Positions 41,315-50,647 of a DNA stretch of 64,000 bases are shown here, piece by piece; the stretch's first letter is position 1; the number at the start of each line of letters is the position of its first letter. The position numbers were made by a program, and so were the translations under genes. Below the pieces are notes generated by a model that had not been told where the DNA came from, ran no database searches, and worked only from the letters and a program-made list of their open reading frames with translations. The DNA comes from Symbiodinium natans (taxonomy: Eukaryota > Sar > Dinophyceae > Suessiales > Symbiodiniaceae), in NCBI GenBank assembly GCA_905221605.1, contig CAJNDS010000304.1, positions 1 to 64,000 on the forward strand, in the 5' to 3' direction.

Positions 41315-41471
41315 AGCGTACGCACTAAACCCTAAACCCTAAACTTGGGAGTATTTTCGTGCCTGAATGCTGGGGGCTTTAGTGATGCTCCGTCCTGGGG
41401 CTTGAGGGTGTCAGTTTCAAGTTCATGTGTCAGGCTCAGAGACTTCTGGGCTTGGGGTTGAGGATTCAGGG

Positions 41472-41725
41472 TTGAGGTTTCCGATCCGGGGTGGAGGTCG
41501 CTAAGCATAGGCAGCGGCAGCGGCATAGGCAGCGGCAGCGGCAGCGGCAGCGGCAGCGGCAGCAGCAGCAGCAGCAAAGCAAAAAGTAAGACTTGTTGGT
41601 TCGGTCTGCAGTGGGTTGGGCGCTTTGTTATCAGCAAGCAACAGCCAGGGCTAAGGCGGCTAAGGGCTTGCAGTAAGGGTCTTCCGATCTTCGGGCTTCA
41701 CTGTTCTAAGGTTGTGCGCTTCTAG
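41472..41725 (+). CDS. Terminal exon with Gly-Ser repeat
   Basis: After GGATTCAG a + strand frame stays open for about 84 codons. The (GGCAGC)n repeat (41510-41577) reads Gly-Ser here, followed by SKAKSKTCWFGLQWVGRFVI and a basic end with TAG. The opposite strand also has a 101-codon Leu/Pro frame, rejected because all other genes are on +. Confidence 0.4.
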
Positions 41726-41827
41726 CGTTTTGCGGTTTTTGGGTTAGGGTTTAGGGTTTAGGGTTTAGGGTTTAGGGTTTAGGGTTCCCCCCCTTCCCCC
41801 AAACATCCTGCACGGATCATGGTAAGG

Positions 41828-41926
41828 CGTTCTCGGCTTCCTCTACGTGCCCGACTACGGTGCGACGGAAGCCACGTGCAGCCACCGGCTGGACTATTGG
41901 TTGTTCGGCAACCCGGCTGAGGGTTT
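41828..41926 (+). CDS. Exon, Tyr/Cys-containing
   Basis: Frame VLGFLYVPDYGATEATCSHR then LDYWLFGNPAE between GTAAG and GAG|GGTTTGAG. Strongly protein-like; family unknown. Confidence 0.45.
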
Positions 41927-42172
41927 GAGGGTTTGAGGCTTTGAGGCTTTGAGGCTTTGAGGCTTTGAAGCTTTGGGGTTTGGGGTTTAGGTTTTAGGGA
42001 AGTTTAGGGCTTAGGGTTTAGGGTAACCCTAAACCCTGCACCCTAAGCCCCGATCCGACCGAGACCCGCCCTCGAACCTTAAAGATCCGACCAATCGGAA
42101 ATGTCATTGCAACATTTTATCAGTAAAACTCGCGTTGTAAGCTGCTACTTCCCGTCAGCGGTTTTGGCTTAG

Positions 42173-42348
42173 AGGGGATCACCTCAAAATGCTCGAGTCT
42201 TCACTACTTGTGGGGAAGGAGGTGGGGTGTCTGAGCATCACAACGTGGAGAGGGGTTTACTGGCTTTAGGGCCTACGGGGGTTTAGAGCTCTTGCAAGCC
42301 GCAAGCCCTCGTAGCAAGGCAGACATGCTTGCGGAGGTCCTGGCCGGG
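42173..42348 (+). CDS. Two short exons
   Basis: Exon 42173-42226 (GITSKCSSLHYLWGR, AG|GTGGGG donor) and exon 42287-42348 (LLQAASPRSKADMLAEVLAG, GGG|GTTAGG donor). The second acceptor is the final TTTAG of a telomeric word. Confidence 0.4.
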
Positions 42349-42359
42349 GTTAGGTTTTA

Positions 42360-43030
42360 GGGCTTGGTGCCCACTTGTTCATTCAAAGCATTGCCCCCTG
42401 TCAGTGCCACTTCTGCAAATCTGCTCCGCAATCTCAGTCTGTTCCTAAACCGCTTGCCATGTAGTCCACATCCTGGAATGTCACAAGCTGTACATCCTCA
42501 GCAGGCTCATATCAAACGTGGGTCTAGAATCATAAAGTAAAGATGCAAGCGGTGCGAGGCAGAATGGGAATCGGTAAAGGAAGTTTGGAAATGACATGTT
42601 GCTGAGGGTCTAAAGGTCTAAGACAGGGAAGCAGCAATCAGAACACCACCAAACCGAGTAAGGCACCACGGGCAAGATGAGACGAAATGTGCTTAGGGTT
42701 TAAGTTTGGGGGTTTCGGGCTTTAGGGCTATAGGGTTTAGGGTTTAGGGTCTAGGCTTTAGGGCTTTAAAGGGTTTAGGGTTTAGGGTTTGGGGTTTAGG
42801 GTTTAGGGCTCCCCGAGCCGCTCCAGGCAACTGGTCCTTTAGCTGCCGGAGACTCAACCGGGCGGTCGGCTCTCAGGGCGATGTTGACTTGAAGTAGGGT
42901 TTATGTCACTGTTTTTGGTGAGTGTATACAAGGTTCCTTTTGAATATTGGTGAGTGCATATACTTGGTGACCTTTTGGGGGGGTACAAGAAAATATGTAC
43001 CCTACTTCATATAACTTAAGGGCCTTTCTG
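42360..43030. other. Mostly unique DNA with one small inverted-repeat element
   Basis: Sequence 42888-43012 runs from GAAGTAGGGTTTATG to TACCCTACTTCATA, with inverted ends typical of the other elements. A CHFCKSAP island at 42403 and CRRLNRAVGSQGDVDLK at 42838-42893 are possible exons. Nothing further is supported. Confidence 0.35.
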
Positions 43031-43257
43031 CATGGTATCCTACATCAAAAGGATGATGTATACTGCGCCTGTACTCGAAAGCCCCGCGAAGCCCCTTAGA
43101 AAGCCCTCAGCCGTGAACCCTACCCCTAAACCCCAAACCCTACCCCTAAACCCTAAACCCTAAACCCTAAACCCTGAACCCTGAACCCTGAACCCTGAAC
43201 CCTAAACCCTAAAGTTTCTTCGATCCCTAAACGCCCTGTAGCCCATTTGAAGTGCAG

Positions 43258-43307
43258 GCAAGCCTCCAATCCCTAACGCAGAAGCCGCGAAACTGAGGGA
43301 GGCCCAT
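43258..43307 (+). CDS. Short exon
   Basis: AGTGCAG acceptor, frame KPPIPNAEAAKLREAH, donor CAT|GTTTAGGG formed by a telomeric array. Confidence 0.4.
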
Positions 43308-43472
43308 GTTTAGGGTTTAGGGTTTAGGGTTTAGGGTTTAGGGCTTAGGGTTTAGGGTTTAGGGCTTAGGGTTTAGGGCTTAGGGTTTAGGGTTAAGGGC
43401 TTAGGGTTTAGGGTTTAGGGTTTAGGGTTTAGGGTTTAGGGCTTAGGGTTTAGGGTTTAGGGTTTAGGGTGT

Positions 43473-43664
43473 ATGGAAAGCGTTTCGCCCAGACCCCTGA
43501 AGCTGCACAGCAACGGAATGATCCTGAATCGCTTGCTGCAGGCTTCTGGCCTTGCGGGGCACAACTTACAGGGCTTGGCTCATAGCTATATCCAGAAAAG
43601 GGGGGTAGAGGATCCCAATTTTATGCGCCACTTCCCCAAGCCGTGCCGGGTTCTTGGGGTTTAG
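43473..43664 (+). CDS. 63-codon exon or small gene
   Basis: From ATG: MESVSPRPLKLHSNGMILNR, LLQASGLAGHNLQGLAHSYI, then a basic end with DPNFMRHFPKP. It begins right after a TTTAGGG array (acceptor TTTAG|G possible) and ends in TAG formed by a TTTAGG word. Composition is good; family unknown. Confidence 0.45.
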   Translation: MESVSPRPLKLHSNGMILNRLLQASGLAGHNLQGLAHSYIQKRGVEDPNFMRHFPKPCRVLGV

Positions 43665-44339
43665 GATCCTTTTAGCATCTTTTCTCCAGCATGAAAAACC
43701 TCTGCGCCGATTCCCAACTCCGAAAGCCCTGAACCCTGAACCCTCGGCAGCCCCAAACCTTAAGCCCTATCCTAAACTTTAAGCCCTAAACCTTAGGCCC
43801 TAAATCCTAAACCCTAAACCCAAAACCCAAAACCCTAAACCCTAAACCCTAAACCCTAAACCCTAAACCCCTCACCTCAACTGCCAAAAAGAAGAGCCGA
43901 GGCCTCAAGACCAATTTGCCCCGGGACCTTCGGCTCCGGCTCTTTTCATCCGCGGTTCGCGGGCCGGGTTCCCTACTCCACACTCCCAGCATTTCAGGGG
44001 TTGAGGGCGGGGGGGTTGGGGTTGGGGTGTAGGGTTTAGGGTTTAGGGTTTAGGGTTTAGGGTTTAGGGTCTAGGGTTTAGGGTTTGGGGTTTGGGGTTT
44101 GGGGTTTAGGGTTTTTTTGCGAAGATGAGGGCTTTAGGGGTGGGTAGCTTTGGGTTGCGGGGACTAGGGGGGGAACCCAGAACCTTCCAGTCGAATCATT
44201 TCTCCCGTTGGTTCGGCTCTGCTAGTGTATTTAGGGTTTAGGGCTTAGGGCTAGGTTTTTAGGGTTAGGGTTTAGGGTTTAGGGTGTTTTCCTGCGGATG
44301 GAACCAAGCAGGGCGAACTGAACAGCCCAACCGTGGGGT

Positions 44340-44890
44340 AAGAGGGCCTTGTCAGGCGTATCTCCCTTTTTGCCTAGAGGGCCCTTTCTTGGCTTTTGGG
44401 CACATGATCTGCCTTCGAAGAATGGGCCTAGAATTTGGATCCCTTGTTTTATAACCCATTATGTACACCATACATGTTAAGGGGTACCTCCGAATCCCCC
44501 TACACAAGGGTAAGGGACCATACTTAGGACCCATGGTTCCGACCTAAGAATCTGAAGCCCTTAGGAAAGGAGTGTGGCCGCCTGGGGAGTTGTTTTATTT
44601 CATGGCCCTTAAGCCCCCGAGGCCTAAAGCCCTCCTGTTCCTGTTCCCAGGACCCCGAGTCTCGAGTAGGCCCCTTCTCCACGTTATTTTAGGGCTCAGG
44701 TTAAGCATGGTGTGTGTGGGCGAAGAATGGATGTCATTAACTATTGCTGTTTGACTGGTTGAGGGCTGAGTGCTGGTTTCGGGTTGAGGGCTTAGGGTTT
44801 ATGGTTGAGGCTGCTTGAAAGGTCGGGCTTTGGGTGGGTTGAGGGGTGATGTGGTGTTCTTTTTTAGCTTAGGGTCCTAGGGCCCCGTGC
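44340..44890. other. Unique segment with palindromic words, no supported gene
   Basis: A short exon with a strong donor (44312-44337, GELNSPTVG, G|GTAAGAG) precedes it. The rest has GGACCC/GGGTCC-type repeats like family E. Frames at 44352-44754 lack splice support. Confidence 0.4.
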
Positions 44891-44893
44891 AGC

Positions 44894-45280
44894 TTGTTCA
44901 TGAGCTCATATTCACAACTCCCGCGTTCTTTTTCAAGTTCCTTGCTTAAGGAAGGCTTGTGCCCACAAGGGGCCCTACCACTGAACAGCCCCAGCTTCAC
45001 TTGGCTATTGCCTGGTAACCACACAAGCAGAGCGGATGACAACCCAGGGACCGGCTCCTGGAGGCCAAAAAGGTTGTTTCGGGTTGGGGTTTATCGGGCT
45101 TCTCTTTTAGCATCAAGGGTTCGAGGTGTGAGTTTTCTGCTAGAGGTTTCGGGTTGGGTGTTGGGACGGGTGCCGCGCGGCTTCAGGCCCTTTCTCATCT
45201 CCGGCTTGCTGGGCATCTGGAAAACAACGTTCCTGCCGAGACTCATCGGCACTCATACCCTAAATCCTACCCTATTCTAG
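44894..45280 (+). CDS. 128-codon open frame, unknown
   Basis: The longest non-repeat frame in the 44-46 kb region: LPRSFSSSLLKEGLCPQGAL early and GLLGIWKTTFLPRLIG late. A TTCAG acceptor at 45181 opens a second frame. Coding status is uncertain. Confidence 0.35.
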   Translation: MFMSSYSQLPRSFSSSLLKEGLCPQGALPLNSPSFTWLLPGNHTSRADDNPGTGSWRPKRLFRVGVYRASLLASRVRGVSFLLEVSGWVLGRVPRGFRPFLISGLLGIWKTTFLPRLIGTHTLNPTLF

Positions 45281-45599
45281 GGTATAGTATTCCCTAAACC
45301 CTATACCCGAAATCCTAAACCACTCATCCACCGAGGTTTCCTAAACCCGACGCTGCGCAGTACAAACTTAGTCTAGCCCTTTTACCTGTTGGCCCGATGC
45401 CTAGAATCCTAACCCCTAAACCCTAAAACCCTAACACAGCGTTTCTTATGAGCACCCGAAGCCCTTGGCACCCACAAACTCAAACCCAACAAACGATAGG
45501 AGTTGATGGGAATAAGTAGAAAGCAACTTGAAACAACACACGACACGAAACCCTAAGCCCCAAGCAACTTGAAACAACACATGACACGAAAACCTAAAC

Positions 45600-45803
45600 C
45601 CTAAACCCTACACCCCAAAACCCTAAACCCTGCACCCTACACCCCAAACCCCAAACCCGAAACCCTAAACCCTAATCCCTGAACCTAAACCCTAAACCCT
45701 AAACCCTAAACCCTAAACCCTAAACCCTAAACCCTAAACCCTAAACCCTAAACCCTAAACCCTAAACCCTAAACCCTAAACCCTAAACCCTAAACCCTAA
45801 ACA
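45600..45803 (-). repeat. CCCTAAA array
   Basis: Long array with CCCTACA and CCCCAAA variants at its left. It faces a TTTAGGG array (45922-46028) across a 120-bp exon. Confidence 0.95.
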
Positions 45804-45821
45804 AACAATTCACCTCCCGAG

Positions 45822-45921
45822 GATCCTCGTGGAGCGACTCCGCGACCTCGAGAGCCGCGCCGCCGGCGCTTGCCAGTGCCTCGTGAGGCCTCTCAGGGGC
45901 GTTTTTGGGGCAGGCTGTGGG
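45822..45921 (+). CDS. Exon between opposed arrays
   Basis: CCCGAG acceptor, frame ILVERLRDLESRAAGACQCL then VRPLRGVFGAGCG, donor GGG|GTTTAGGG. The first part is a likely helix; family unknown. Confidence 0.5.
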
Positions 45922-46206
45922 GTTTAGGGTTTAGGGTTTAGGGTTTAGGGTTTAGGGTTTAGGGTTTAGGGTTTAGGGTTTAGGGTTTAGGGTTTAGGGT
46001 TTAGGGTTTAGGGTTTAGGGTTTAGGGTTTGGGGGATGAGGCCTTTGCCGGCGTTACGGGCGCAGGGTTCAGGGTCTAAGGCTGTAAGGCGTAGCTGGCT
46101 GGCTTCTAGGGTTTAGGGTTTAGGGTTTGGGGTTTAGGGTTTATGGTTTAGGGTTTAGGGTTTCTGACGTAGTTGAGCTGAGTATTCAGTGACCGACATC
46201 AGCTAG

Positions 46207-46383
46207 GTGATAGCGTTCCATGAAATCCCGAAGATTTTTCTCCTGAACATGGACAAGTGCAGCAGGCATGGTGTCCGGAGCTTAAGGCATATTGGGTCGT
46301 TCTCTAAGTTAGGTTCCCTTCTTGGCCTCAAAAAAATGGCCCCTCAAGTACTAATTCTAAACGGACCCCCCGAACCCCAATGA
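46207..46383 (+). CDS. 58-codon terminal exon-like frame
   Basis: CAGCTAG acceptor, frame VIAFHEIPKIFLLNMDKCSR, HGVRSLRHIGSFSKLGSLLG, to TGA. Its second half overlaps a family E-like segment, so the exon may end earlier. Confidence 0.4.
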   Translation: MIAFHEIPKIFLLNMDKCSRHGVRSLRHIGSFSKLGSLLGLKKMAPQVLILNGPPEPQ

Positions 46384-46737
46384 AGAGAACCCAGATCCAG
46401 GGTTCAGGGGCTACGGGGATGGAGGTAAACCCTAAACCCTAAACCCTAAACCCTAAACCCTAAACCCCAGGGTTCAATTCTATGGGGGTTCACTGTTTCA
46501 GGTTTCTGCAGTATGGCTGAGTGGTCACAAGTTGTGGATAGTGTGGTTGTGTAGCCACCAGAAACTAGAAACCCAAAGCCAGTGTAGGTCTGGGGCTTGA
46601 GAGCTTGAAGGTTAAGGGTGGAAGGCCCCTAAACCCTAAACCCTAAACCCTAAAGCGTAAACCCTAAACCCTAAACCCTAAACCGGCTTCTGGTCATCAG
46701 TGGCCAAGGGCTAATATTTCACGAGGGCTAGGTTGAG

Positions 46738-47674
46738 GGCAAGAGAGATCATCCTGCTGCTCACTTTCGTCACCGAACAAGTGTGCATCCGAGCGGCTGA
46801 GTTTAGGGTTTAGGGTTTAGGGTTTAGGGTTGAGGGGTTGCCTCTGTACCAGTCACGTGTTTCAGGATTTCTGGCATGTGCAGAGCGAAAGGCAACAGCA
46901 CCCAAACTGAGACCTGACCCATGAATGGACTCCCTAAACGTAAGGTTCTGTGAACTACAGCCTGTTTCACGTAACCAAGCATGGTAGCCCAGTGGTAGAC
47001 TTTTCAAATTTTGTTGGTTCAAGGTTCCCTTATAAAGTAACCAACCCGCAAAAAGGATGCCCTTATTAGAATATGGTTACCGGGCTACCAAGCAAGACAG
47101 ATCGTACCTGATGTGGGCCATGTCGATTTTGCGTCCAAGCTGCAGTGCAGCAGTAAGGCACCAGGTGAGGTTGGAGATGCTACTGGGCTTGGTGCCCACC
47201 TTATGCACGCTGTCTGTTTTTGCTGCGGCATGTGCTGGCGAGCTAGACAATTCCAACTACACGGCCGTGCTGCTGCTCCATGCGGTTTTGCTGCTTTTCC
47301 TGATTGGCCTCGGCCTGTGGATGAAACTACAGAATACACTGCATTCGATCACCCACTATCTGGAAGACGCCCAGCGCAGCAACGATTTGTTGGTGGCGTG
47401 CTCGTGGGCACCTCTGCTGTTGTATTTGCTGCCGATGCTGATTTGGGGGGATGCTCCCGGGATTTCGGACACGTTTATGACGGTCATCGGCTACTTTCTG
47501 CTGTACGTGCCCGTCCTGGATAGCCCATGCTATACACTTGCCTGCTACACGGCCTACTCCTGTCTAGCTGCCATCAGCGTCTTGGGTGCACGCGAGCTTG
47601 CGGACTCTACAAGCCAGCTTACAAGCCCGATGAGCTACGAACTCGATAGACCCTACAAATCCTACGCCCTATGA
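46738..47674 (+). CDS. Membrane protein, about four transmembrane helices, 3' part
   Basis: Exon 46738-46807 (AREIILLLTFVTEQVCIRAA) joins exon 47093-47674 in phase 0. The second exon has hydrophobic segments around LVPTLCTLSVFAAACAG, TAVLLLHAVLLLFLIGLGLW, LLVACSWAPLLLYLLPMLIW and TVIGYFLLYVPVLDSPCY, then a Tyr-rich cytoplasm-like tail (SYELDRPYKSYAL) and TGA. It is the longest clean frame in the window (about 194 codons). The intron's 3' end is a family A element supplying the acceptor CTACCAAG|CAAGAC. The ATG at 47057 lies inside that element and is not the true start. No family recognised. Confidence 0.75.
46984..47092 (+). mobile_element. Introner element, family A
   Basis: 109 bp from GTAGCCCAGTGGTAG to GGTTACCGGGCTACCAAG. 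Inverted ends (GGTAGCCC/GGGCTACC). Its last AG is the splice acceptor of the membrane-protein exon. Confidence 0.8.
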
Positions 47675-47949
47675 ACCCCAGAAGCACTACACATCCTATG
47701 AACCCTACAAATCCTATGAACCCTATAAACCCTGTGAAGCCAGGAATCCTTCACCTGAAGACGGATCAAGGCATCCCTGTATCGGACTTCTGCGTCCGCA
47801 CGGTCATCATTGGTGTTTTTGGAAAGGCTTGCGGGCTTAGGGTGGGGAGGAGGTATAGGGTTTTGCTTTAGGGATACATGTGAGGGGAGGGAACAGTAGG
47901 CATAAGGACCCACTTAAGCCCCGAAAGCCCCAAACCCTGAACCCTCAAT

Positions 47950-48174
47950 GTGCGGCACCCAAAGACCCGTAAGAAGGTGGTGCTGCGGCTCAGACTCTGG
48001 CACCTCAGCAAGGAACGAACGCCTCTCACACCAATGGCCTTGAAGACTCTCGACGCCCATTGGGGGATGCTTGTAGGTTCAGGTTGTGGCTACGAGACAG
48101 AACCCTTAAACGCCCTACGGACTGTAAACTCTACAAGCCCTACACAAGCCCCATGCTCCCCCCAAACTCCCTGA
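47950..48174 (+). CDS. 74-codon basic frame, unknown
   Basis: Reads RHPKTRKKVVLRLRLWHLSK, ERTPLTPMALKTLDAHWGML, then a Gly/Thr region to TGA. It could be an exon starting after CCCGTAAG. A GTAGGT donor occurs inside. Confidence 0.4.
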   Translation: MRHPKTRKKVVLRLRLWHLSKERTPLTPMALKTLDAHWGMLVGSGCGYETEPLNALRTVNSTSPTQAPCSPQTP

Positions 48175-48290
48175 GCCCGCAACGTTGAACCCTTATGTGG
48201 GCATTTCTCAACATAGGGGATCCCCGTTTATGCCCCAGATCCCTTAAAGGGACGGCCCCAAAAGGGTACCCCTATTTTCGTAAACCCCAT

Positions 48291-48520
48291 GTGGGTAGTT
48301 CTCTAAATAGGGTCCCCTTTTTGGGGTACCCATTATAAGGCGGCACCCATTTAAAAAAAACCCTAAACCCTAAACCCTAAACCCTAAACCCTAAACCCTA
48401 AACCCTAAACCCTAAACCCTAAACCCTAAACCCTAAACCCTAAACCCTAAACCCTAAACCCTAAACCCTAAACCCTAAACCCTCCCCAAAAAGGTACACT
48501 AATTTAGAGGACTGCCCATG
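48291..48520 (+). mobile_element. Family E element with a telomeric array in its loop
   Basis: Left GTGGGTAGTTCTCTAAATAG pairs with right CTAATTTAGAGGACTGCCCA. Between the arms sits a pure CCCTAAA array (48358-48482, 17-18 units). Confidence 0.6.
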
Positions 48521-48548
48521 TCATGCCCTAATAGCTCCAAACTGAAGG

Positions 48549-48915
48549 ATGGCCAGCGCTGCAAATGAGTCCGGCGTGCCGACTCCTGCTGAGCCTTACA
48601 ACCCTTTGCGTAGCAGGCTCCTGGGTGGTTTGGGGCCGCTAGGGTTTAGGGTTTAGGGTTTAGGGTTTAGGGTTTAGGGTTTAGGGTTTAGGGTTTAGGG
48701 TTTAGGGTTTGGGGCCTATACATGTACATGCTGATACGGTTCCTTTCAGGGGTTCACACCTTCGACTGCTCAGCAGGCTGCGGCTGCGGCGCCATCCCTT
48801 CGCCACCACCGGCTTCTCTCCGGTTGACTCGATTGACCGGGTGGGTGCCGCGCGGGGTCATGACGCAGCCAGGATTGGCTCCTCCATTCAGAGGCCCCTG
48901 GCCTCGACACCCTAA
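48549..48915 (+). CDS. Small two-exon gene, about 86 residues
   Basis: Exon 48549-48643 starts at ATG (MASAANESGVPTPAEPYNPL then RSRLLGGLGPL) with donor GG|GTTTAGGG. Exon 48750-48915 (acceptor CCTTTCAG|G) reads SHLRLLSRLRLRRHPFATTG, FSPVDSIDRVGAARGHDAAR, to TAA. Phases fit and the intron is a TTTAGGG array plus 35 bp. It appears complete; function unknown. Confidence 0.55.
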
Positions 48916-49158
48916 ACCCTAAACCCTAAAACCCTAAAACCCTAAACCCTAAACCCTAAACCCTAAAACCCAAAACCCTAAAACCCTAAACCCTAAACCC
49001 TAAACCCTAAACCCTAAACCCTAGACCCTAGACCCTAGACCCTAAACCCTAACTGGCGAGGGAAGACCCGGCGTGCATGTCGTCGGATGTCCCATCAACA
49101 TAAACCCCGTAAGCCCTGAACCCCGAAATCTTTCGCCCACGGCCAAGCAGATAACAAT

Positions 49159-49303
49159 TTAATATTGGGGGGTCGGAATAATTTCTAATAGTATTCCCTT
49201 ATGATCACTTTATAAATGTACTATAATACTCCCCCCCCTCCCCCCCCCCCCCCCCCCCCCCCCCCAACAAAAAACACAATTCCAACTGTTGAGGCCCCTA
49301 CAG
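49159..49303 (+). mobile_element. Family C element with a poly-C insertion
   Basis: Contains GGGGTCGGAATAATTTCTAA, the family core, followed by ATAGTATTCCCTTATGATCA. A long C run (about 49230-49265) is inserted. It ends CCCCTACAG. Confidence 0.5.
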
Positions 49304-49321
49304 TAGGCAGATGTAGGCAGG

Positions 49322-49554
49322 GTGTGGACCGGTGTGGAGGTTCAGGTGTTTGTTTGCCGTGAGGCGGCAAGGGGCTGTAGGTCTTGGGGCGTTTTGAGGA
49401 CCACAACAGCAACAGCCACAACAGCAACACTAACAGCAGCAACTGCAGCGCCGCAGCCGCAGCAGCAGCAGCAGCAGCAGCCGCAGCCGCAGCAGCCGCA
49501 GCAGCCGCAGCAGCCGCAGCAGCCGCAGCAGCCGCAGCAGCCGCAGCAGCCGCC

Positions 49555-49588
<34 letters not shown>

Positions 49589-49740
49589 CAGAAACAATTG
49601 CCAGAATAGCAGCAGCAATCACAGCAAGTATAACAACAACAGCGCCAAAAGCAGCACCAGCAAAGACATCACAAAACACAGCAACACCAGCAATACCAGC
49701 TACAACTGCAACACCGGCTACAACAGCTGCAAACTCTTAA
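49322..49740 (+). CDS. CAG-repeat coding region, low-complexity
   Basis: Two + frames are open across the (CAG)n/(GCAGCAGCC)n tract: one reads Gln/Pro to TAG at 49609, the other poly-Ala then TTTAPKAAPAKTS-type sequence to TAA at 49740. Downstream frames remain Gln-rich (QQLLQQMQQP), so the Gln reading may belong to the N-terminus of the next gene. True frame uncertain. Confidence 0.35.
49443..49592 (+). repeat. CAG / GCAGCAGCC minisatellite
   Basis: Trinucleotide CAG runs enclosing nine or ten GCAGCAGCC nonamers, all in one frame. Confidence 0.95.
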
Positions 49741-49824
49741 TTTTTAATGCAAGCACAACTACACATACACATCACATACACATGCAATGATAAATCAGTA
49801 CAAAGACAAATGACAAGTTCAAAG

Positions 49825-50057
49825 ACAAATGCAAATATCAAACTCCACTTCACCAACCAATGCAGCAGCTACTTCAACAAATGCAGCAACCACTACTACT
49901 GGGTAGCCCAGTGGTACCCTTTACCCCTTTTTGTTTGGTTATGGGTTCCCCTATAAAGTAACCAACCCAAAAGAGGGTGCCCAGATTATAAGATGGTTAC
50001 TGGGCTACCAAGCCTACCGCGATGTGTCAACAACCCAAGCAGAAGGTCTCTCTGCCG
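49825..50057 (+). CDS. Two exons split exactly by a family A introner
   Basis: The left exon ends QQLLQQMQQPLLL with donor CTG G|GTAGCC. The right exon 50013-50057 reads YRDVSTTQAEGLSA with donor G|GTGTTA. G|CC rebuilds an Ala codon at the junction, so the frame is kept. Gln-rich; owner gene unknown. Confidence 0.5.
49903..50012 (+). mobile_element. Introner element, family A, exact intron
   Basis: 110 bp from GTAGCCCAGTGGTACCCTTT to GGTTACTGGGCTACCAAG. It has the same length and ends as the 60363 copy. Both ends coincide with splice sites. Confidence 0.85.
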
Positions 50058-50519
50058 GTGTTAGGGTGTTAGGGTGTTAGGGTGTTAGGGTGTTAGGGTG
50101 TTAGGGTTTAGGGTTTAGGGTTTAGGGTTTAGGGTTTAGGGGCAGGTCGGACGGTTCGACGGATTCTTACTAGGGTTTGTCAAGAAATCCCTTGCACATG
50201 TTGTATATTTACTTGGAGACCCTGAACTCTAAACCCTAAACCCTAAACCCCTGAAGGGCAGTATGAGTGGCAACCTGAGGCGCAGACAGCAAGACAAGGC
50301 AATGATGGTCGGTCAGTTCCCTGGATTCCCATATCCTCGGAGATAGTACCCTAGATCCTGAACCTAAACCCTAAACCCTAAACCCTAAACCCTAAACCCT
50401 AAACCCTAAACCCAGCTCTTTCAACCCCAAACTTTCCACCTTGAGCTCTGAATCCTGGACAGCCCGGAGGCCAAATAGATCAAGCCCCTAATCCCCTAAA
50501 CCCTCAAACCCCTAAGGGC

Positions 50520-50645
50520 CCCAAGCTCCTAGCCCTAAACCCTAAACCCTAAACCCTAAACCCTAAACCCTAAACCCTAAACCCTAAACCCTAAACCCTA
50601 AACCCTAAACCCTAGTTAAACCCTAAACCCTAAACCCTAAACCCC
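50520..50645 (-). repeat. CCCTAAA array
   Basis: About 17 heptamers ending ACCCCAG, the acceptor of the exon at 50648. Confidence 0.95.
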
Positions 50646-50647
50646 AG

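Noticed and set aside
41332-41637. 101-codon minus-strand Leu/Pro frame
   Set aside because: Built on the GGCAGC repeat. The + frame gives a Gly-Ser tract with a non-repetitive continuation and fits the strand of all other genes.
47113-47523. 136-codon frame overlapping the membrane protein
   Set aside because: It is the +2 shadow of the membrane-protein frame, shorter, and lacks its coherent hydrophobic pattern.
49221-49679. 152-codon minus-strand Ala/Leu frame and several poly-Gln/poly-Ala + frames
   Set aside because: They are translations of the CAG/GCAGCAGCC repeat and poly-C. Length comes from the repeat. At most one + frame can be coding.
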